DNA from: an uncultured Lachnospiraceae bacterium
Lineage (GTDB): Bacteria > Bacillota > Clostridia > Lachnospirales > Anaerotignaceae
Assembly: GCA_944381395.1 (NCBI GenBank)
Contig: CALWKY010000025.1
Span: 1 to 59,155, forward strand
Length of the DNA: 59,155 nt
Direction: 5' to 3'
A program made the position numbers and the translations under genes. Every line of letters begins with the position of its first letter. The first letter of the stretch is position 1. Below the pieces are notes generated by a model, which did no database searches, was not told where the DNA came from, and saw nothing but the letters and a program-made list of their open reading frames with translations. This document shows, in pieces, positions 18,008-28,532 of the stretch.

Positions 18008-18730
18008 TTATTTCTGATTTTTGTTGATCATACGGTTTTCACATGCGCCTGTTTCCAGGTCAATGTATCTCACGTAGAGAGAAATCTTATTCTGCTCATT
18101 CAAGTTAGTCCAAATTTGGTCACACCAAGCGTCAATGTCGTCCAATACGCTGACACGCTCCGGCTCACCCTGGAAAGTAGGAATGGGGTTGCCATCACAT
18201 ACATAAGTGTGAAGAAAGTGCGCGGTGCCTGCCAATGCAGGATATGCAAAATGATATCTGCTGCAAGCGCTGCCTTGTGCATCTGCGCTCTTAAGGATGC
18301 TCATTTCATAAGAAAAATCACCATCTGCAAAGGTAAGTATGCCGCTGATACGCGGGGTAAAGTTGGGTGCATCCGGCTCAAACTCTCTGGTCTGAAGTGC
18401 TTCCGTAAAACTTTTGCCCTCTTTCAAGAAATCATAAATGGTATCGGTCTGGTCACCATTGGTTACGATCAGCTGATTACCCAAGCGGCGCAGCGGTGCG
18501 TAGATAATCAAGGAAGGATCTTCTACCTTAGAATAATCAAAGGGCTTAATGATCACATCTTCGCCAACTTCTTCAAAAATACGGTTCCGGCTGTTTTCAC
18601 TGCGTCCCATAATAAAATATGCCACAGCAGCTTTTTTCCCGTCGGGGGTTTTACCAATTACAATGCCTCTGCCGGCATAAGTATTGCCTGCCAGCACTTG
18701 TCCCAAATCATTGATCTCATAGATATTCAC
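18008..18730 (-). CDS. purO: IMP cyclohydrolase of the PurO type
   Basis: A 240-residue protein matching the stand-alone IMP cyclohydrolase family first known from archaea, which closes FAICAR to IMP (last step). Recognisable stretches are NTYAGRGIVIGKTPDG, YFIMGRSENSRNRIF, LRRLGNQLIVTNGDQTDTI (in parts) and FTPRISG. It completes the function missing from the transformylase-only protein three reading frames away in the same operon. It is spaced six bases from purN. The call is by motif recognition; the gene symbol follows the archaeal name. Confidence 0.85.
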   Translation of the reverse strand: MNIYEINDLGQVLAGNTYAGRGIVIGKTPDGKKAAVAYFIMGRSENSRNRIFEEVGEDVIIKPFDYSKVEDPSLIIYAPLRRLGNQLIVTNGDQTDTIYDFLKEGKSFTEALQTREFEPDAPNFTPRISGILTFADGDFSYEMSILKSADAQGSACSRYHFAYPALAGTAHFLHTYVCDGNPIPTFQGEPERVSVLDDIDAWCDQIWTNLNEQNKISLYVRYIDLETGACENRMINKNQK

Positions 18731-18736
18731 AGGAAC

Positions 18737-19345
18737 TCATCCTTTCTGTATTTGCTCACTGACCATCTGTACCGCCTGAGGCAGTAAAATCCATTCTGCC
18801 TGTTCCATCACACGGCGCTGTAATACTTCCGGGGTATCCCCTTCCTCAATGGCAACAGCCTTTTGCAGTAAAATTTTACCGCCATCAGGCACTTCATTGA
18901 CAAAATGCACTGTTGCGCCGGTTACTTTTACACCATACGCTAAAGCCGCTTCATGGACTTTCAGCCCATAAAAGCCCTTCCCACAGAAAGAAGGAATCAG
19001 GGAAGGATGGACATTCAAAATACGCTCCGGATACGCAGAAGTAAATCCTGCGCTCAAAATGGACATGAAACCAGCCAGTACAATCAACTCTACGCCGTAT
19101 TCCGCCAGTTTCGCTTTTAAGCTGTCTTCATAAGCATCCTGGGAATCAAAATCCTTTCTGCGAATCACACAGCTGTCAATCCCCGCTTTTGCAGCCCGCT
19201 CCAGAGCATAAGCTTTTTCATTGCTGGAAACTACCAGTACAATTTCGCCGGCAGTAATGCCGCCACGATTCTGGGCATCGATCAACGCCTGTAAATTAGT
19301 GCCGCCGCCGGATACAAATACCGCAATTTTCGTTTTTCTTAACAT
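18737..19345 (-). CDS. purN: Phosphoribosylglycinamide formyltransferase
   Basis: A 202-residue folate-dependent GAR transformylase (step 3). The N-terminal [13 protein letters not shown], the catalytic block AGFMSILS with [12 protein letters not shown] (Asn-His), and the [14 protein letters not shown]-like tail are standard. Its start overlaps the end of purM by 7 bases. Confidence 0.94.
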   Translation of the reverse strand: MLRKTKIAVFVSGGGTNLQALIDAQNRGGITAGEIVLVVSSNEKAYALERAAKAGIDSCVIRRKDFDSQDAYEDSLKAKLAEYGVELIVLAGFMSILSAGFTSAYPERILNVHPSLIPSFCGKGFYGLKVHEAALAYGVKVTGATVHFVNEVPDGGKILLQKAVAIEEGDTPEVLQRRVMEQAEWILLPQAVQMVSEQIQKG

Positions 19346-20376
19346 AAAATCACACCTTCATCGGAAGCAACCACTTCACCCAGCAGGTAAGCGTCTTCTC
19401 CGTTTGCCTTCAGGATCTCAATGGTCTTGTCTGCATCTTCTTTGGCAACGATGGCACACATACCAACACCCATATTAAAGGTATTGAACATATCTCTTTC
19501 TGGAATATTGCCTTTTTCCGCAATCAGCTTGAAAATAGGCAGTACCCGCACATCTTCTTTTTTAATCTTTGCAGACAGTCCCTTGGGAATGCTTCTGGGG
19601 ATATTTTCGAAGAAACCGCCGCCGGTAATATGGGAAACAGCCTTTACATTCACCTGTTCCATCAACGCCAGCATAGGCTTTACATAAATTTTGGTAGGAG
19701 TCAGCAGTGTTTCACCGATAGATTTGCCGCCCAGTGCTTCTACAGGAGAAGAAATATCGCTGTTTTCCACATCAAAGACACGGCGGACCAGAGAGAAACC
19801 ATTGGAATGAACGCCACTGGAAGGCAGTGCGATCAGCACATCCCCTTCTTTTACATTCTCAGGATTCAGCATTTTATCTTTATCAACAATACCCACTGCA
19901 AAACCAGCCAGATCATATTCGTCTTCCGGATAGAAGCCGGGCATTTCCGCGGTTTCGCCGCCAATCAAAGCAGCACCGCTCTGTACGCAGCCTTCTGCTA
20001 CGCCAGAAACCACAGCAGCAACTTTTTCCGGTACGTTTTTGCCAACCGCTACATAATCCAGGAAAAACAGGGGCTTTGCGCCGCAGCAGATAATATCGTT
20101 AACACACATTGCTACGCAGTCAATCCCTACGGTATCATGCTTGTCCTGCAAAAAAGCCATTTTCAGCTTAGTACCAACTCCATCGGTGCCGCTTACCAGC
20201 ACAGGATGGGTCATACCTGTCAAATCCAACTCAAACAGACCGCCAAAACCGCCAATGGCACCCATTACGCCACTAGTCATGGTTCTTGCCACATGAGCTT
20301 TCATCAGTTCTACCGCACGGTATCCCGCGGTAATATCTACGCCTGCCGCTTTATAGCTTTCACTCTGACTTTTCAT
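19339..20376 (-). CDS. purM: Phosphoribosylformylglycinamidine cyclo-ligase (AIR synthetase)
   Basis: A 345-residue enzyme of the PurM/PurL fold that makes AIR from FGAM and ATP (step 5). [13 protein letters not shown] near residue 65 and [14 protein letters not shown] near residue 250 are signature motifs. The frame is open 41 codons further upstream, but AGGAG lies eight bases before the chosen ATG and the N terminus ([17 protein letters not shown]) fits the family. It overlaps the end of purF by 17 bases. Confidence 0.95.
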   Translation of the reverse strand: MKSQSESYKAAGVDITAGYRAVELMKAHVARTMTSGVMGAIGGFGGLFELDLTGMTHPVLVSGTDGVGTKLKMAFLQDKHDTVGIDCVAMCVNDIICCGAKPLFFLDYVAVGKNVPEKVAAVVSGVAEGCVQSGAALIGGETAEMPGFYPEDEYDLAGFAVGIVDKDKMLNPENVKEGDVLIALPSSGVHSNGFSLVRRVFDVENSDISSPVEALGGKSIGETLLTPTKIYVKPMLALMEQVNVKAVSHITGGGFFENIPRSIPKGLSAKIKKEDVRVLPIFKLIAEKGNIPERDMFNTFNMGVGMCAIVAKEDADKTIEILKANGEDAYLLGEVVASDEGVILC

Positions 20377-21811
20377 TGTCTTTTCTCCTCTCGCTGAGTT
20401 TTCTTTCAAATCTGTCTTTACCTGTGTCATTGGGAATCTGTGTAGGATATTCTCCGTTAAAGCATGCGGAGCAATAACCACTGCATTCTGTCTGTCCAAT
20501 CAAAAGCGGCAGAGAGTTTACATTCAAATAGCCCACACTGTCCGCACCAATGATCTGGCAGATTTCTTCCAAGGAGTGGTTTGCGGCAATGAGGTTTTCC
20601 TTGCTGTCCACATCCACACCATAATAACAAGGATTGGTAAAAGGAGGAGCTGAAGAACGTACGTGTACTTCTGTTGCTCCAGCGTCCCGCAGCAGTTTTA
20701 CAATTCTGGCACAGGTGGTACCACGCACAATGGAGTCATCTACCAGAACCACACGTTTTCCCTTTACAGTTTCCTTGATTACGTTCAGCTTAATTTTTAC
20801 TTTATCTTCTCTGGACTTCTGTCCCGGAGCGATAAAGGTACGACCAATATATTTATTCTTGATAAAACCGATACCATAAGGGATACCGCTTTCTCTGGAA
20901 TAACCAATAGCCGCATCCAGACCGCTGTCAGGTACACCAATGACCACGTCTGCTTCCACCGGATGTTCCTTTGCTAAGCATTTGCCTGTAATCATTCTGG
21001 CATTATGCACACTCTTGCCATCAATGATAGAGTCCGGTCTTGCAAAATAGATATATTCGAAAATGCAAATTTTCTTCTCCTGTTCGCCGCAGTGGTCACG
21101 GATGGTACGAATGCCTTCCGCAGTAAATACTACAATCTCACCAGGCAATACGTCCCGAATAAAGGTGGCGCCTACTGCATCCAGCGCACAGCTTTCCGAT
21201 GCAATAATATAACTGCCTTCCGCAGTCATGCCATAGCACAGGGGGCGGAAGCCTCTCGGGTCTCTTGCCGCAATCATTTTCGCGGAAGACATCACAACCA
21301 AAGAGTATGCACCCTGGATTTTCCCCATTGCACGGTTGACTGCCTCCTCAATGGAAGGCGCATGCAGTCTTTCTTTTGTAATCACATAACTAATGACTTC
21401 CGTATCACTGGTCGTATGGAAAATAGAGCCCTGTAGTTCCAGTTCTTGACGCAGTTCATAGGAATTTACCAAGTTACCATTATGAGCCAATGCCATTTTG
21501 CCTTTAATATGGTTTACGGTAATGGGCTGTGCATTCAGTCTGCCGTCTCCGCCTGTGGTGCTGTATCTTACATGACCCACAGCCATATTGCCTTCCCCTA
21601 ATTTTTGCATGATACCCGGTGTGAAAATATCATTGACCAGACCAGTATCCTTATGCACCTGGAAAACACCATCATCATTGACAACAATGCCGGCACTTTC
21701 CTGTCCACGATGCTGCAATGCAAATAAGCCATAATAAGTTGTTCTGGCTACATCCATTTTTTCTTTGGCAAATACACCAAATACGCCGCATTCCTCATGA
21801 AGTTTACTCAT
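20360..21811 (-). CDS. purF: Amidophosphoribosyltransferase
   Basis: A 483-residue enzyme for the committed step, making phosphoribosylamine from PRPP and glutamine. The N-terminal nucleophile is the Cys of EECGVFGVF, behind a short propeptide (MSKLHEE), and the PRPP site is [15 protein letters not shown]-terminal cysteines ([10 protein letters not shown]) and the propeptide indicate the Bacillus-type [4Fe-4S] form. GAGG precedes the ATG. The 180-base gap to purE contains an imperfect hairpin but no clear terminator. Confidence 0.95.
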   Translation of the reverse strand: MSKLHEECGVFGVFAKEKMDVARTTYYGLFALQHRGQESAGIVVNDDGVFQVHKDTGLVNDIFTPGIMQKLGEGNMAVGHVRYSTTGGDGRLNAQPITVNHIKGKMALAHNGNLVNSYELRQELELQGSIFHTTSDTEVISYVITKERLHAPSIEEAVNRAMGKIQGAYSLVVMSSAKMIAARDPRGFRPLCYGMTAEGSYIIASESCALDAVGATFIRDVLPGEIVVFTAEGIRTIRDHCGEQEKKICIFEYIYFARPDSIIDGKSVHNARMITGKCLAKEHPVEADVVIGVPDSGLDAAIGYSRESGIPYGIGFIKNKYIGRTFIAPGQKSREDKVKIKLNVIKETVKGKRVVLVDDSIVRGTTCARIVKLLRDAGATEVHVRSSAPPFTNPCYYGVDVDSKENLIAANHSLEEICQIIGADSVGYLNVNSLPLLIGQTECSGYCSACFNGEYPTQIPNDTGKDRFERKLSERRKDNEKSE

Positions 21812-21990
21812 TGATCCGCACCTCTCTGTGTGTTTTATTCGAAATTTCGTAAATCCGAAGTCAATTTTTCGACTGCATTATCATGTAAAAAACAGTAATA
21901 TCCGCTTTGCACAAAATAGTTTTTACCTATCTATATGTCTTTTTACATGACAAACAGAGAATGCCTTATGGCAATTCCCTGTCTTTCTCC

Positions 21991-22488
21991 TTAAGCGTGA
22001 TGAAATTTTGCCGCAACGGCAGCGTCCTTTTCTAAAACTTTCTTTGCCATTTCTTCTCTTGCATCATCCAGCTTTTTTGCCAGATCTGCATCGGTAATTG
22101 CCAGCATCTGGATTGCCAGCAACGCTGCATTTTCTGCACCATCAATGGCTACTGTTGCAACAGGAATACCGCCAGGCATCTGTACAGTAGAAAGCAGTGC
22201 GTCTAAACCATCCAATGTAGAACTCTTAATAGGAATACCAATAACAGGCAATGTCGTGCTTGCTGCTAATGCACCTGCTAAATGTGCGGCTTTACCTGCT
22301 GCCGCAATAATCACGCCAAAGCCATTTGCTCTGGCATTGGTTGCAAAGCTTTTTGCTTCCACAGGTGTACGGTGTGCGGAATACACATGGACTTCATACT
22401 CCACGCCATATTTTTCCAAAGCTGCAATGGCTTTTTCTACAACCGGCAGATCGCTGTCACTTCCCATAATAATTCCGACTTTTTTCAT
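21991..22488 (-). CDS. purE: 5-(carboxyamino)imidazole ribonucleotide mutase / AIR carboxylase
   Basis: A 165-residue PurE protein. GSDSDLP, YSAHRTP and IIAAAGKAAHLAGALA are the family motifs. Class I PurE needs PurK, and PurK is not seen in this window; whether this protein is class I or class II was not decided here. It is the first gene of the purine operon and lies directly behind the ZTP riboswitch terminator, with GGAGG before its ATG. Confidence 0.93.
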   Translation of the reverse strand: MKKVGIIMGSDSDLPVVEKAIAALEKYGVEYEVHVYSAHRTPVEAKSFATNARANGFGVIIAAAGKAAHLAGALAASTTLPVIGIPIKSSTLDGLDALLSTVQMPGGIPVATVAIDGAENAALLAIQMLAITDADLAKKLDDAREEMAKKVLEKDAAVAAKFHHA

Positions 22489-22541
22489 TTTTTTACCTCC
22501 TACTGTAAAAACGTCTCTTTTTTACCCCTGCCAAACACACG

Positions 22542-22604
22542 AAAAAAAGGACAGTCCTCCCCTTATTTCATTTCCAACGGAAATTATTCAGGATCAGACT
22601 GCCC
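22542..22604 (-). terminator. Riboswitch-controlled terminator before purE
   Basis: GGGCAGTC (22604-22597) pairs with GACTGTCC (22556-22549), one G-T pair, and T7 follows at 22548-22542. The 5' arm is the conserved 3' part of the aptamer, so ligand binding and terminator formation exclude each other. Confidence 0.8.
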
Positions 22605-22790
22605 AGACGGTCGGCATCGATGCAATGGTTCAAACTTCATTCCTCCCGAGATTCTGCAAAAAAGTTCGTTTTGCTTGTGGTATTTCACACATAACAGAAG
22701 AATTATTTCTGCCATTGCAGAAAAAAGAAATGGTCATTTTCCGCTCCCCGGTGGTTTTTCCCACCTCAATCCGTCAGTCGCGGAATCGTC
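22597..22790 (-). promoter_or_regulatory. ZTP (pfl) riboswitch upstream of the purine operon
   Basis: The 5' subdomain shows P1 TTCCGC/GCGGAA (22785-22780 with 22744-22739) enclosing AGGTGGGAAAAACCACC and GGGGAGCGG, the pfl consensus. The 3' subdomain has CCGTCTGGGCA (about 22610-22600), matching the conserved 3' sequence. The segments are separated by about 120 nt of variable linker. This RNA senses ZMP/ZTP, which accumulates when 10-formyl-THF is short, and normally turns on purine or folate genes. Here it overlaps a terminator, so ligand should allow readthrough into purE. Confidence 0.85.
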
Positions 22791-22809
22791 CTTTATCTAA
22801 CACTGCAAG

Positions 22810-22837
22810 TCTATCACAATAAGAGATTTTCTGTCAA
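22810..22837 (-). promoter_or_regulatory. Promoter of the purine operon
   Basis: Minus strand TTGACA (22837-22832), 16-nt spacer, GATAGA (22815-22810) with an upstream TG (extended -10). The start site would be about 20 bases before the riboswitch P1 stem. Confidence 0.6.
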
Positions 22838-22869
22838 GTTTTGTCCTTTGGAAAAATCAAATTTTTCCC

Positions 22870-22898
22870 TTGACACCACCAAAAGCGTGTGCTATACT
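22870..22898 (+). promoter_or_regulatory. Promoter of the pyrimidine operon
   Basis: TTGACA (22870-22875), 17-nt spacer, TATACT (22893-22898). The leader to the GTG of pyrC is only about 55 nt, with no terminator-like hairpin. Confidence 0.75.
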
Positions 22899-22959
22899 AC
22901 TGACAATTTGTAAAGAATTATCTTGAAAAACGGAAACTTCTGGAAAGGAGCGCTCGAAG

Positions 22960-24246
22960 GTGAACTACATTTTAGCCAATGCCAATGCCTTTATTGACGG
23001 CAGATTTGTAAAAACCAACGTATTTGTTTCCAATGGGAAGATTGTCAATATTTCTCCGAAACTAGACAGCTTTTCCAATGGTCAAAATAGCTTTTCCGGT
23101 ACCCTTCTTGACTTGAAGGGGCGTTTCTTATTTCCCGGTCTCATAGACGTTCACGTCCACTTCAGAGAGCCGGGATTTTTTTATAAAGAGACCATTGCTA
23201 CCGGAAGCGAGGCAGCTGCCGCAGGCGGTTACACCACTGTTTGCACCATGCCTAACCTTTCTCCTGCACCGGACACCCTTGCCCATCTGCAGGAACAACT
23301 GAATATTATTGAAAAAGACGCCTGCATCCATGTAGTACCTTATGGTACCATTACTATGGAACAAAAAGGTGAAATCCTTTCAGATATGGAAGAAATGGCA
23401 CCTTTTGTGGCAGGCTTTTCCGATGATGGACGCGGTGTACAGCAGAATGATATGATGCGGAATGCTATGGTGAAGGCAAAATCTCTCCATAAAATTATTG
23501 CCGCTCACTGCGAGGATAACACTCTGCTCCACGGCGGATACATTCATGACGGCGCTTATGCCAAAGCTCATGGACACAAAGGGATCTCCTCCGCCAGTGA
23601 ATATGTACAAATTCAAAGGGATTTGAAATTGGCAGAAGAAACAGGCTGTGCTTATCACGTCTGCCATATTTCTACCAAAGAAAGCGTCGCTTGCATTCGG
23701 GAAGCAAAAATACGCGGTGTCAATGTCACCTGTGAAACCGGTCCCCACTATTTGATTTTGTGCGATGAGGATCTGCAAGAAGACGGAAGATTCAAAATGA
23801 ATCCTCCCCTGCGCTCCGCGGAAGACCGCGCCGCACTGATTGCAGGCATCAAAGATGGCACCATTGATATGATTGCGACAGACCATGCGCCTCACTCCGC
23901 AGAGGAAAAAGCAAAGGGGCTGGCTGGCAGCCTCATGGGTATTGTAGGACTGGAAACCGCTTTCCCGTTATTGTATACACATTTGGTAATGCCTGGTATC
24001 GTCACATTGGAAAAACTGATGGAGCTGATGCATACCAATCCATCGAATCGTTTTGGTCTGGGCAGCGAGCTTGCCATTGGCGCGCCTGCTGATCTGACTG
24101 TTTTTGATCTGACAAAAGAATACCGCATTGATCCAGAGGCATTCCTCACCAAAGGCAGATCCACGCCCTTTGCAGGAGAGATGGTATTTGGTAAATGCGA
24201 AATGACAATGTGTAAGGGGGTAATTGTGTATGGTCAGAAAATTTGA
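22960..24246 (+). CDS. pyrC: Dihydroorotase
   Basis: A 428-residue zinc amidohydrolase that cyclises carbamoyl-aspartate to dihydroorotate. The metal-binding DVHVHFREPG near residue 60, GYTTVCTMPNL near 90 and DHAPHS near 305 are typical of class I (long) dihydroorotases. The GTG start has AAGGAG nine bases upstream. First gene of the pyrimidine operon; it overlaps carA by 17 bases. Confidence 0.95.
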   Translation: MNYILANANAFIDGRFVKTNVFVSNGKIVNISPKLDSFSNGQNSFSGTLLDLKGRFLFPGLIDVHVHFREPGFFYKETIATGSEAAAAGGYTTVCTMPNLSPAPDTLAHLQEQLNIIEKDACIHVVPYGTITMEQKGEILSDMEEMAPFVAGFSDDGRGVQQNDMMRNAMVKAKSLHKIIAAHCEDNTLLHGGYIHDGAYAKAHGHKGISSASEYVQIQRDLKLAEETGCAYHVCHISTKESVACIREAKIRGVNVTCETGPHYLILCDEDLQEDGRFKMNPPLRSAEDRAALIAGIKDGTIDMIATDHAPHSAEEKAKGLAGSLMGIVGLETAFPLLYTHLVMPGIVTLEKLMELMHTNPSNRFGLGSELAIGAPADLTVFDLTKEYRIDPEAFLTKGRSTPFAGEMVFGKCEMTMCKGVIVYGQKI

Positions 24247-25327
24247 CCGAAAAATCGTGCTGGAAGACGGACAGGAATACCTGGGCTACGGCTTCGGCAG
24301 CAATACAGACAGAGTCTGTGAAATCGTTTTTAACACTTCCATGGTGGGTTATCAGGAAATCGTATCCGACCCGTCCTATACATATCAGATGGTTGTAATG
24401 ACCTATCCTATCATTGGTAACTACGGTACTGCCGATGATGACTTTGAAACAAAAGTACCTACCATTGGTGGTTTGATTGTACGGGATTACAACGATTCCC
24501 CCAGCAACTTCCGCTATACCAAAACCCTTTCCGATATTATGGAAGAAAATGATATTCCCGGTATTTACGGTGTAGATACCAGAAAAATCACCCGCAGCAT
24601 TCGTGATCTGGGCAGCCGGAAAGTGCTGATTACCAAACCGGAAACTTCCCACGAAACTGCTATGGAAATCCTGAAAAACACCGCTATTCCCAAAGACGGC
24701 GTAGCACGGGTAAGCTGCAAGAAAAAATGGTACTCTCGGACCTCTAATCATAAATTCAATGTAGTTGCCATTGACTGCGGCATTAAATTAAACATCATTC
24801 GCAGCCTGAATAAGCTGGGCTGCAATGTAACCATTATGCCCTATAATGTGACAGCAGAAGAAGTGATGGCTACCCATCCCGATGGCCTATTCCTTTCCAA
24901 TGGTCCTGGAGACCCGGAAGATGTAACCACTGTTATCAAGCTGGTACAGGATCTGAAAGGCAGACTGCCTATCTTCGGCATTTGTCTGGGTCATCAGATG
25001 ATCAGCCTGGCTTATGGTGCGCATACCTATAAAATGAAGTTTGGTCACCGTGGCGGCAACCACCCTGTTATGAATCTGAAAACAGGTAAAATTGAAATCA
25101 CCAGCCAGAACCACAGCTTTGCAGTAGACGCAGAATCCTTAAAAGGCACTGGCTTGACTGCAACTCATATCAATTTGCTGGACCATACCATTGAAGGCGT
25201 AGAAGACCGTGAAAATCGTGTGTTCTCCGTGCAGTATCACCCGGAAAGCGCACCCGGTCCGCAGGACAGCGCTTATCTGTTTGATCAATTTATGGCACAA
25301 ATGAAGGAGGCAAAAGAAAATGCCTAA
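24230..25327 (+). CDS. carA: Carbamoyl-phosphate synthase small (glutaminase) subunit
   Basis: A 365-residue subunit that hydrolyses glutamine to feed ammonia to CarB. The class I amidotransferase nucleophile is in FGICLGHQ near residue 245 and the His/Glu pair in YHPESAPGP near 330. The ATG chosen has AAGGGGG nine bases upstream; an in-frame TTG two codons earlier is less likely. It overlaps carB by 8 bases. Confidence 0.95.
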   Translation: MVRKFDRKIVLEDGQEYLGYGFGSNTDRVCEIVFNTSMVGYQEIVSDPSYTYQMVVMTYPIIGNYGTADDDFETKVPTIGGLIVRDYNDSPSNFRYTKTLSDIMEENDIPGIYGVDTRKITRSIRDLGSRKVLITKPETSHETAMEILKNTAIPKDGVARVSCKKKWYSRTSNHKFNVVAIDCGIKLNIIRSLNKLGCNVTIMPYNVTAEEVMATHPDGLFLSNGPGDPEDVTTVIKLVQDLKGRLPIFGICLGHQMISLAYGAHTYKMKFGHRGGNHPVMNLKTGKIEITSQNHSFAVDAESLKGTGLTATHINLLDHTIEGVEDRENRVFSVQYHPESAPGPQDSAYLFDQFMAQMKEAKENA

Positions 25328-28300
25328 GAGAGAAGATATTAAAAAGGTTTTAGTAATCGGCAGCGGTCCTATTGTTATTGGACAAGCAGCCGAGTTCGAC
25401 TATGCAGGTACACAGGCTTGCCTGGCACTGCGGGAAGAAGGTTATCAAGTAATTCTGGTTAACTCCAACCCTGCTACCATCATGACTGATACCGTTATCG
25501 CAGATAAAGTATATATGGAACCCCTGACCTTGGAATATGTGGCAAAGATTGTTCGTTATGAGCGTCCTGATGCCATTGTTCCCGGTATCGGCGGTCAGAC
25601 TGGTCTGAATATTGCCATGCAGTTGGCAAAAAAACAGATTTTGCATGAATGCCAGGTAGAACTGCTGGGCACCAGCGCAGAAAGCATTGAACGCGCAGAG
25701 GACCGTGAACTGTTTAAAGAACTGTGTGAGGAATTAGGCGAACCTGTTTTGCCTTCCATTATTTCCCACTCCATTCCCGAAGCCATTGAAGCTGCAGAAA
25801 AAATTGGTTATCCTGTTGTACTGCGTCCTGCGTTTACCTTGGGCGGTACCGGCGGCGGTTTCGCTGATAACGAAGAAGAACTGCGGGAAATTATGAAAAA
25901 TGCCCTGAAGCTGTCTCCCGTAGGTCAGGTACTGGTAGAAAAAAGCATCAAAGGCTATAAAGAAATCGAATACGAGGTAATGCGGGATAAGAACGATACC
26001 GCCATTACCATCTGTAATATGGAAAACATTGATCCTGTTGGTATCCACACCGGCGACTCTATTGTTGTGGCGCCCAGCCAGACTTTGACCAACAAGGAAT
26101 ATCATATGCTGCGTGACAGCGCGCTGCGTATCATCCGTGCGCTGAAGATCGAGGGCGGCTGTAATGTGCAGTTTGCACTGGACCCTCAATCTTTCCAATA
26201 TTATGTCATCGAAGTAAACCCTCGCGTATCCCGTTCTTCTGCATTGGCATCCAAAGCCAGCGGTTACCCTATCGCAAGAGTATCCGCTAAAATCGCTGTT
26301 GGTATGACACTGGACGAAATCCAGCTGGCTAATACCCCCGCTTCTTTTGAGCCTGCACTGGATTATGTGGTAACAAAAATGCCACGCTTCCCCTTCGATA
26401 AATTTACCAGCGCTTCCAACCAGTTAAGCACACAAATGAAAGCAACTGGTGAAGTTATGGCAGTTGGTCGTACCATCGAAGAGAGCCTGCTGAAGGCAGT
26501 ACGTTCTTTGGAAATCGGTGTATGTCATCTGGATATGGCAAAATTTGATGACTGGTCTCAAAAGGATCTGATGGATTACATTGGTATTGGTACTGACGAT
26601 CGTATCTTCGCCATTGCTAAGCTGATGCGTATGGGCACCGACTTAGGTCTGATCTGTAATGCGACCCAGATTGATATGCTGTTTCTGGACAAGATTAAAC
26701 ACATCATTGACTTTGAGTCTGAACTTGCGGCTCGCAAAGATGATACAGATATGCTTTACGAAGCAAAGCGCATGGGCTTCTGCGATAAATACATCGCAAA
26801 ACTGTGGGACAAAACAGAAGAAGATATCTATGCACTGCGTAAGGCAAATAACATGTTCCCTGTTTACAAAATGATCGATAGCTGTGCCAGCGAATTTGAC
26901 AGTTATATTCCTTACTTCTACTCTACTTATGAAGAAGAAAACGAAGCGATTGTAGAAGATCGGAAAAAAATCATCGTTTTGGGCAGCGGTCCTATCCGTA
27001 TCGGCCAGGGTGTGGAATTTGACTACTCTACCGTACACGCTGTAAAGACTATCAAAGAAAACGGCTATGAGGCGATTATCATCAATAATAACCCGGAAAC
27101 CGTATCCACCGATTATACCACCAGTGATAAGCTGTATTTTGAGCCTTTGACTGTAGAGGATGTCATGAACGTCATCGAGTTGGAAAAGCCTCTGGGTGTT
27201 ATGGCTGCATTGGGCGGTCAGACTGCCATTAACCTGGCAGAGCCCCTGATGAAACGCGGCGCAAAAATCATTGGTACCGATGTAGATGCTATCGAGCGTG
27301 CAGAAAACAGAGACTCTTTCGAAAAGATTATGATTGAGTTGGGTATTCCTCAGCCCAAAGGTCATGCTGTTACCAAGATTGAAGATGGTGTAGCTGCCGC
27401 CAAGGAAATCGGCTACCCCGTTCTGGTACGCCCCAGTTATGTATTGGGCGGTCGTGCCATGCAGATCGTAGGTAATGAAGAAGCACTGCGCCATTATCTG
27501 AAAACCGCAGTAGAAATCGATGAGGACAAGCCTGTACTGGTTGATAAATACATTGCCGGCAAGGAACTGGAAGTAGACGCTGTTTGTGATGGTGTAGATG
27601 TATTTGTACCCGGTGTCATGGAACACGTAGAGCGGACCGGTGTTCACTCCGGCGACTCCATCTCCGTATATCCTACCTTCAGCATTTCCCAGAAGGCAAA
27701 AGATACCATCCTGGATTACACCAAAAGACTGGGTCTGGGCATTGGTATCGTTGGTCTATATAACATCCAGTTTATCGTAGACCCTAACGAAGATGTTTAT
27801 GTCATCGAAGTAAACCCTCGTTCTTCCCGTACCGTCCCCTTCTTATCCAAGGCAACTGGTTACTCTCTGGCAGATATTGCAACACTGGTTATTTTAGGTA
27901 AGAGTCTGAAAGAACAGGGCTTTACCACACTGTACCCCAAGGAAAAGGAAAAATGGTATGTAAAAGCGCCTGCATTCTCCTTCTCTAAACTGCGTGGTCT
28001 GGATGCTTACCTGTCTCCTGAAATGAAATCTACCGGTGAAGCCATCGGTTATGATAAAACATTGACCCGTGCACTCTTTAAAGCGATGAAAGCTGCTGGC
28101 ATGAGTGTGGCAAACTATGGTACAATATTTGTATCCATCGCAGATAAGGAAAAAGAAGCGGCAGTTCCGCTGATCCGCCGTTTCTACGAACTGGGCTTCA
28201 ATATTGAAGCAACCAAGGGTACTGCTGACTGTCTGAAGAGTCATGGCATCCGCACCCGTATCCGTCAGAAAATCAGCGACGGCAGTGAAGAAATCTTAGA

Positions 28301-28499
28301 TTCCCTGCGTCGCGGCTATGTTACCTACGTCATCAGTACCAGAGATATTAACTCCGTAGATGAAGAAAGCGATGGTTATTTAATCCGCCGCTGTGCCGCA
28401 GAAAACAATGTCACCATGTTCACCGCGCTGGATACTGTTCGCGTACTGCTGGATGTACTGGAAGAGACCACACTGGGTATCTCTACCATCGATTCATAA
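25320..28499 (+). CDS. carB: Carbamoyl-phosphate synthase large subunit
   Basis: A 1059-residue enzyme with two homologous ATP-grasp halves, each beginning with a GSGPIVIGQ or [10 protein letters not shown] motif (near residues 16 and 558), joined by an oligomerisation region and ended by an MGS-like allosteric domain (about 930-1059). It makes carbamoyl phosphate from bicarbonate, two ATP and ammonia. Full normal length. Only one carAB pair is seen here, so it may also serve arginine synthesis. Confidence 0.96.
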   Translation: MPKREDIKKVLVIGSGPIVIGQAAEFDYAGTQACLALREEGYQVILVNSNPATIMTDTVIADKVYMEPLTLEYVAKIVRYERPDAIVPGIGGQTGLNIAMQLAKKQILHECQVELLGTSAESIERAEDRELFKELCEELGEPVLPSIISHSIPEAIEAAEKIGYPVVLRPAFTLGGTGGGFADNEEELREIMKNALKLSPVGQVLVEKSIKGYKEIEYEVMRDKNDTAITICNMENIDPVGIHTGDSIVVAPSQTLTNKEYHMLRDSALRIIRALKIEGGCNVQFALDPQSFQYYVIEVNPRVSRSSALASKASGYPIARVSAKIAVGMTLDEIQLANTPASFEPALDYVVTKMPRFPFDKFTSASNQLSTQMKATGEVMAVGRTIEESLLKAVRSLEIGVCHLDMAKFDDWSQKDLMDYIGIGTDDRIFAIAKLMRMGTDLGLICNATQIDMLFLDKIKHIIDFESELAARKDDTDMLYEAKRMGFCDKYIAKLWDKTEEDIYALRKANNMFPVYKMIDSCASEFDSYIPYFYSTYEEENEAIVEDRKKIIVLGSGPIRIGQGVEFDYSTVHAVKTIKENGYEAIIINNNPETVSTDYTTSDKLYFEPLTVEDVMNVIELEKPLGVMAALGGQTAINLAEPLMKRGAKIIGTDVDAIERAENRDSFEKIMIELGIPQPKGHAVTKIEDGVAAAKEIGYPVLVRPSYVLGGRAMQIVGNEEALRHYLKTAVEIDEDKPVLVDKYIAGKELEVDAVCDGVDVFVPGVMEHVERTGVHSGDSISVYPTFSISQKAKDTILDYTKRLGLGIGIVGLYNIQFIVDPNEDVYVIEVNPRSSRTVPFLSKATGYSLADIATLVILGKSLKEQGFTTLYPKEKEKWYVKAPAFSFSKLRGLDAYLSPEMKSTGEAIGYDKTLTRALFKAMKAAGMSVANYGTIFVSIADKEKEAAVPLIRRFYELGFNIEATKGTADCLKSHGIRTRIRQKISDGSEEILDSLRRGYVTYVISTRDINSVDEESDGYLIRRCAAENNVTMFTALDTVRVLLDVLEETTLGISTIDS

Positions 28500-28532
28500 T
28501 GGTATCCTGGGAAACAAAAGGAGGCGCATCCT

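Noticed and set aside
21812-21990. Possible second riboswitch or terminator between purE and purF
   Set aside because: The hairpin ACAGAGAATGCC/GGCAATTCCCTGT has a bulge and a mismatch and lacks a good T-run.
22899-22959. PyrR-type attenuator in the pyrimidine leader
   Set aside because: The leader is only about 55 nt and has no anti-terminator/terminator pair.
26643-27647. 334-residue open frame on the minus strand
   Set aside because: Antisense to carB and without family features.
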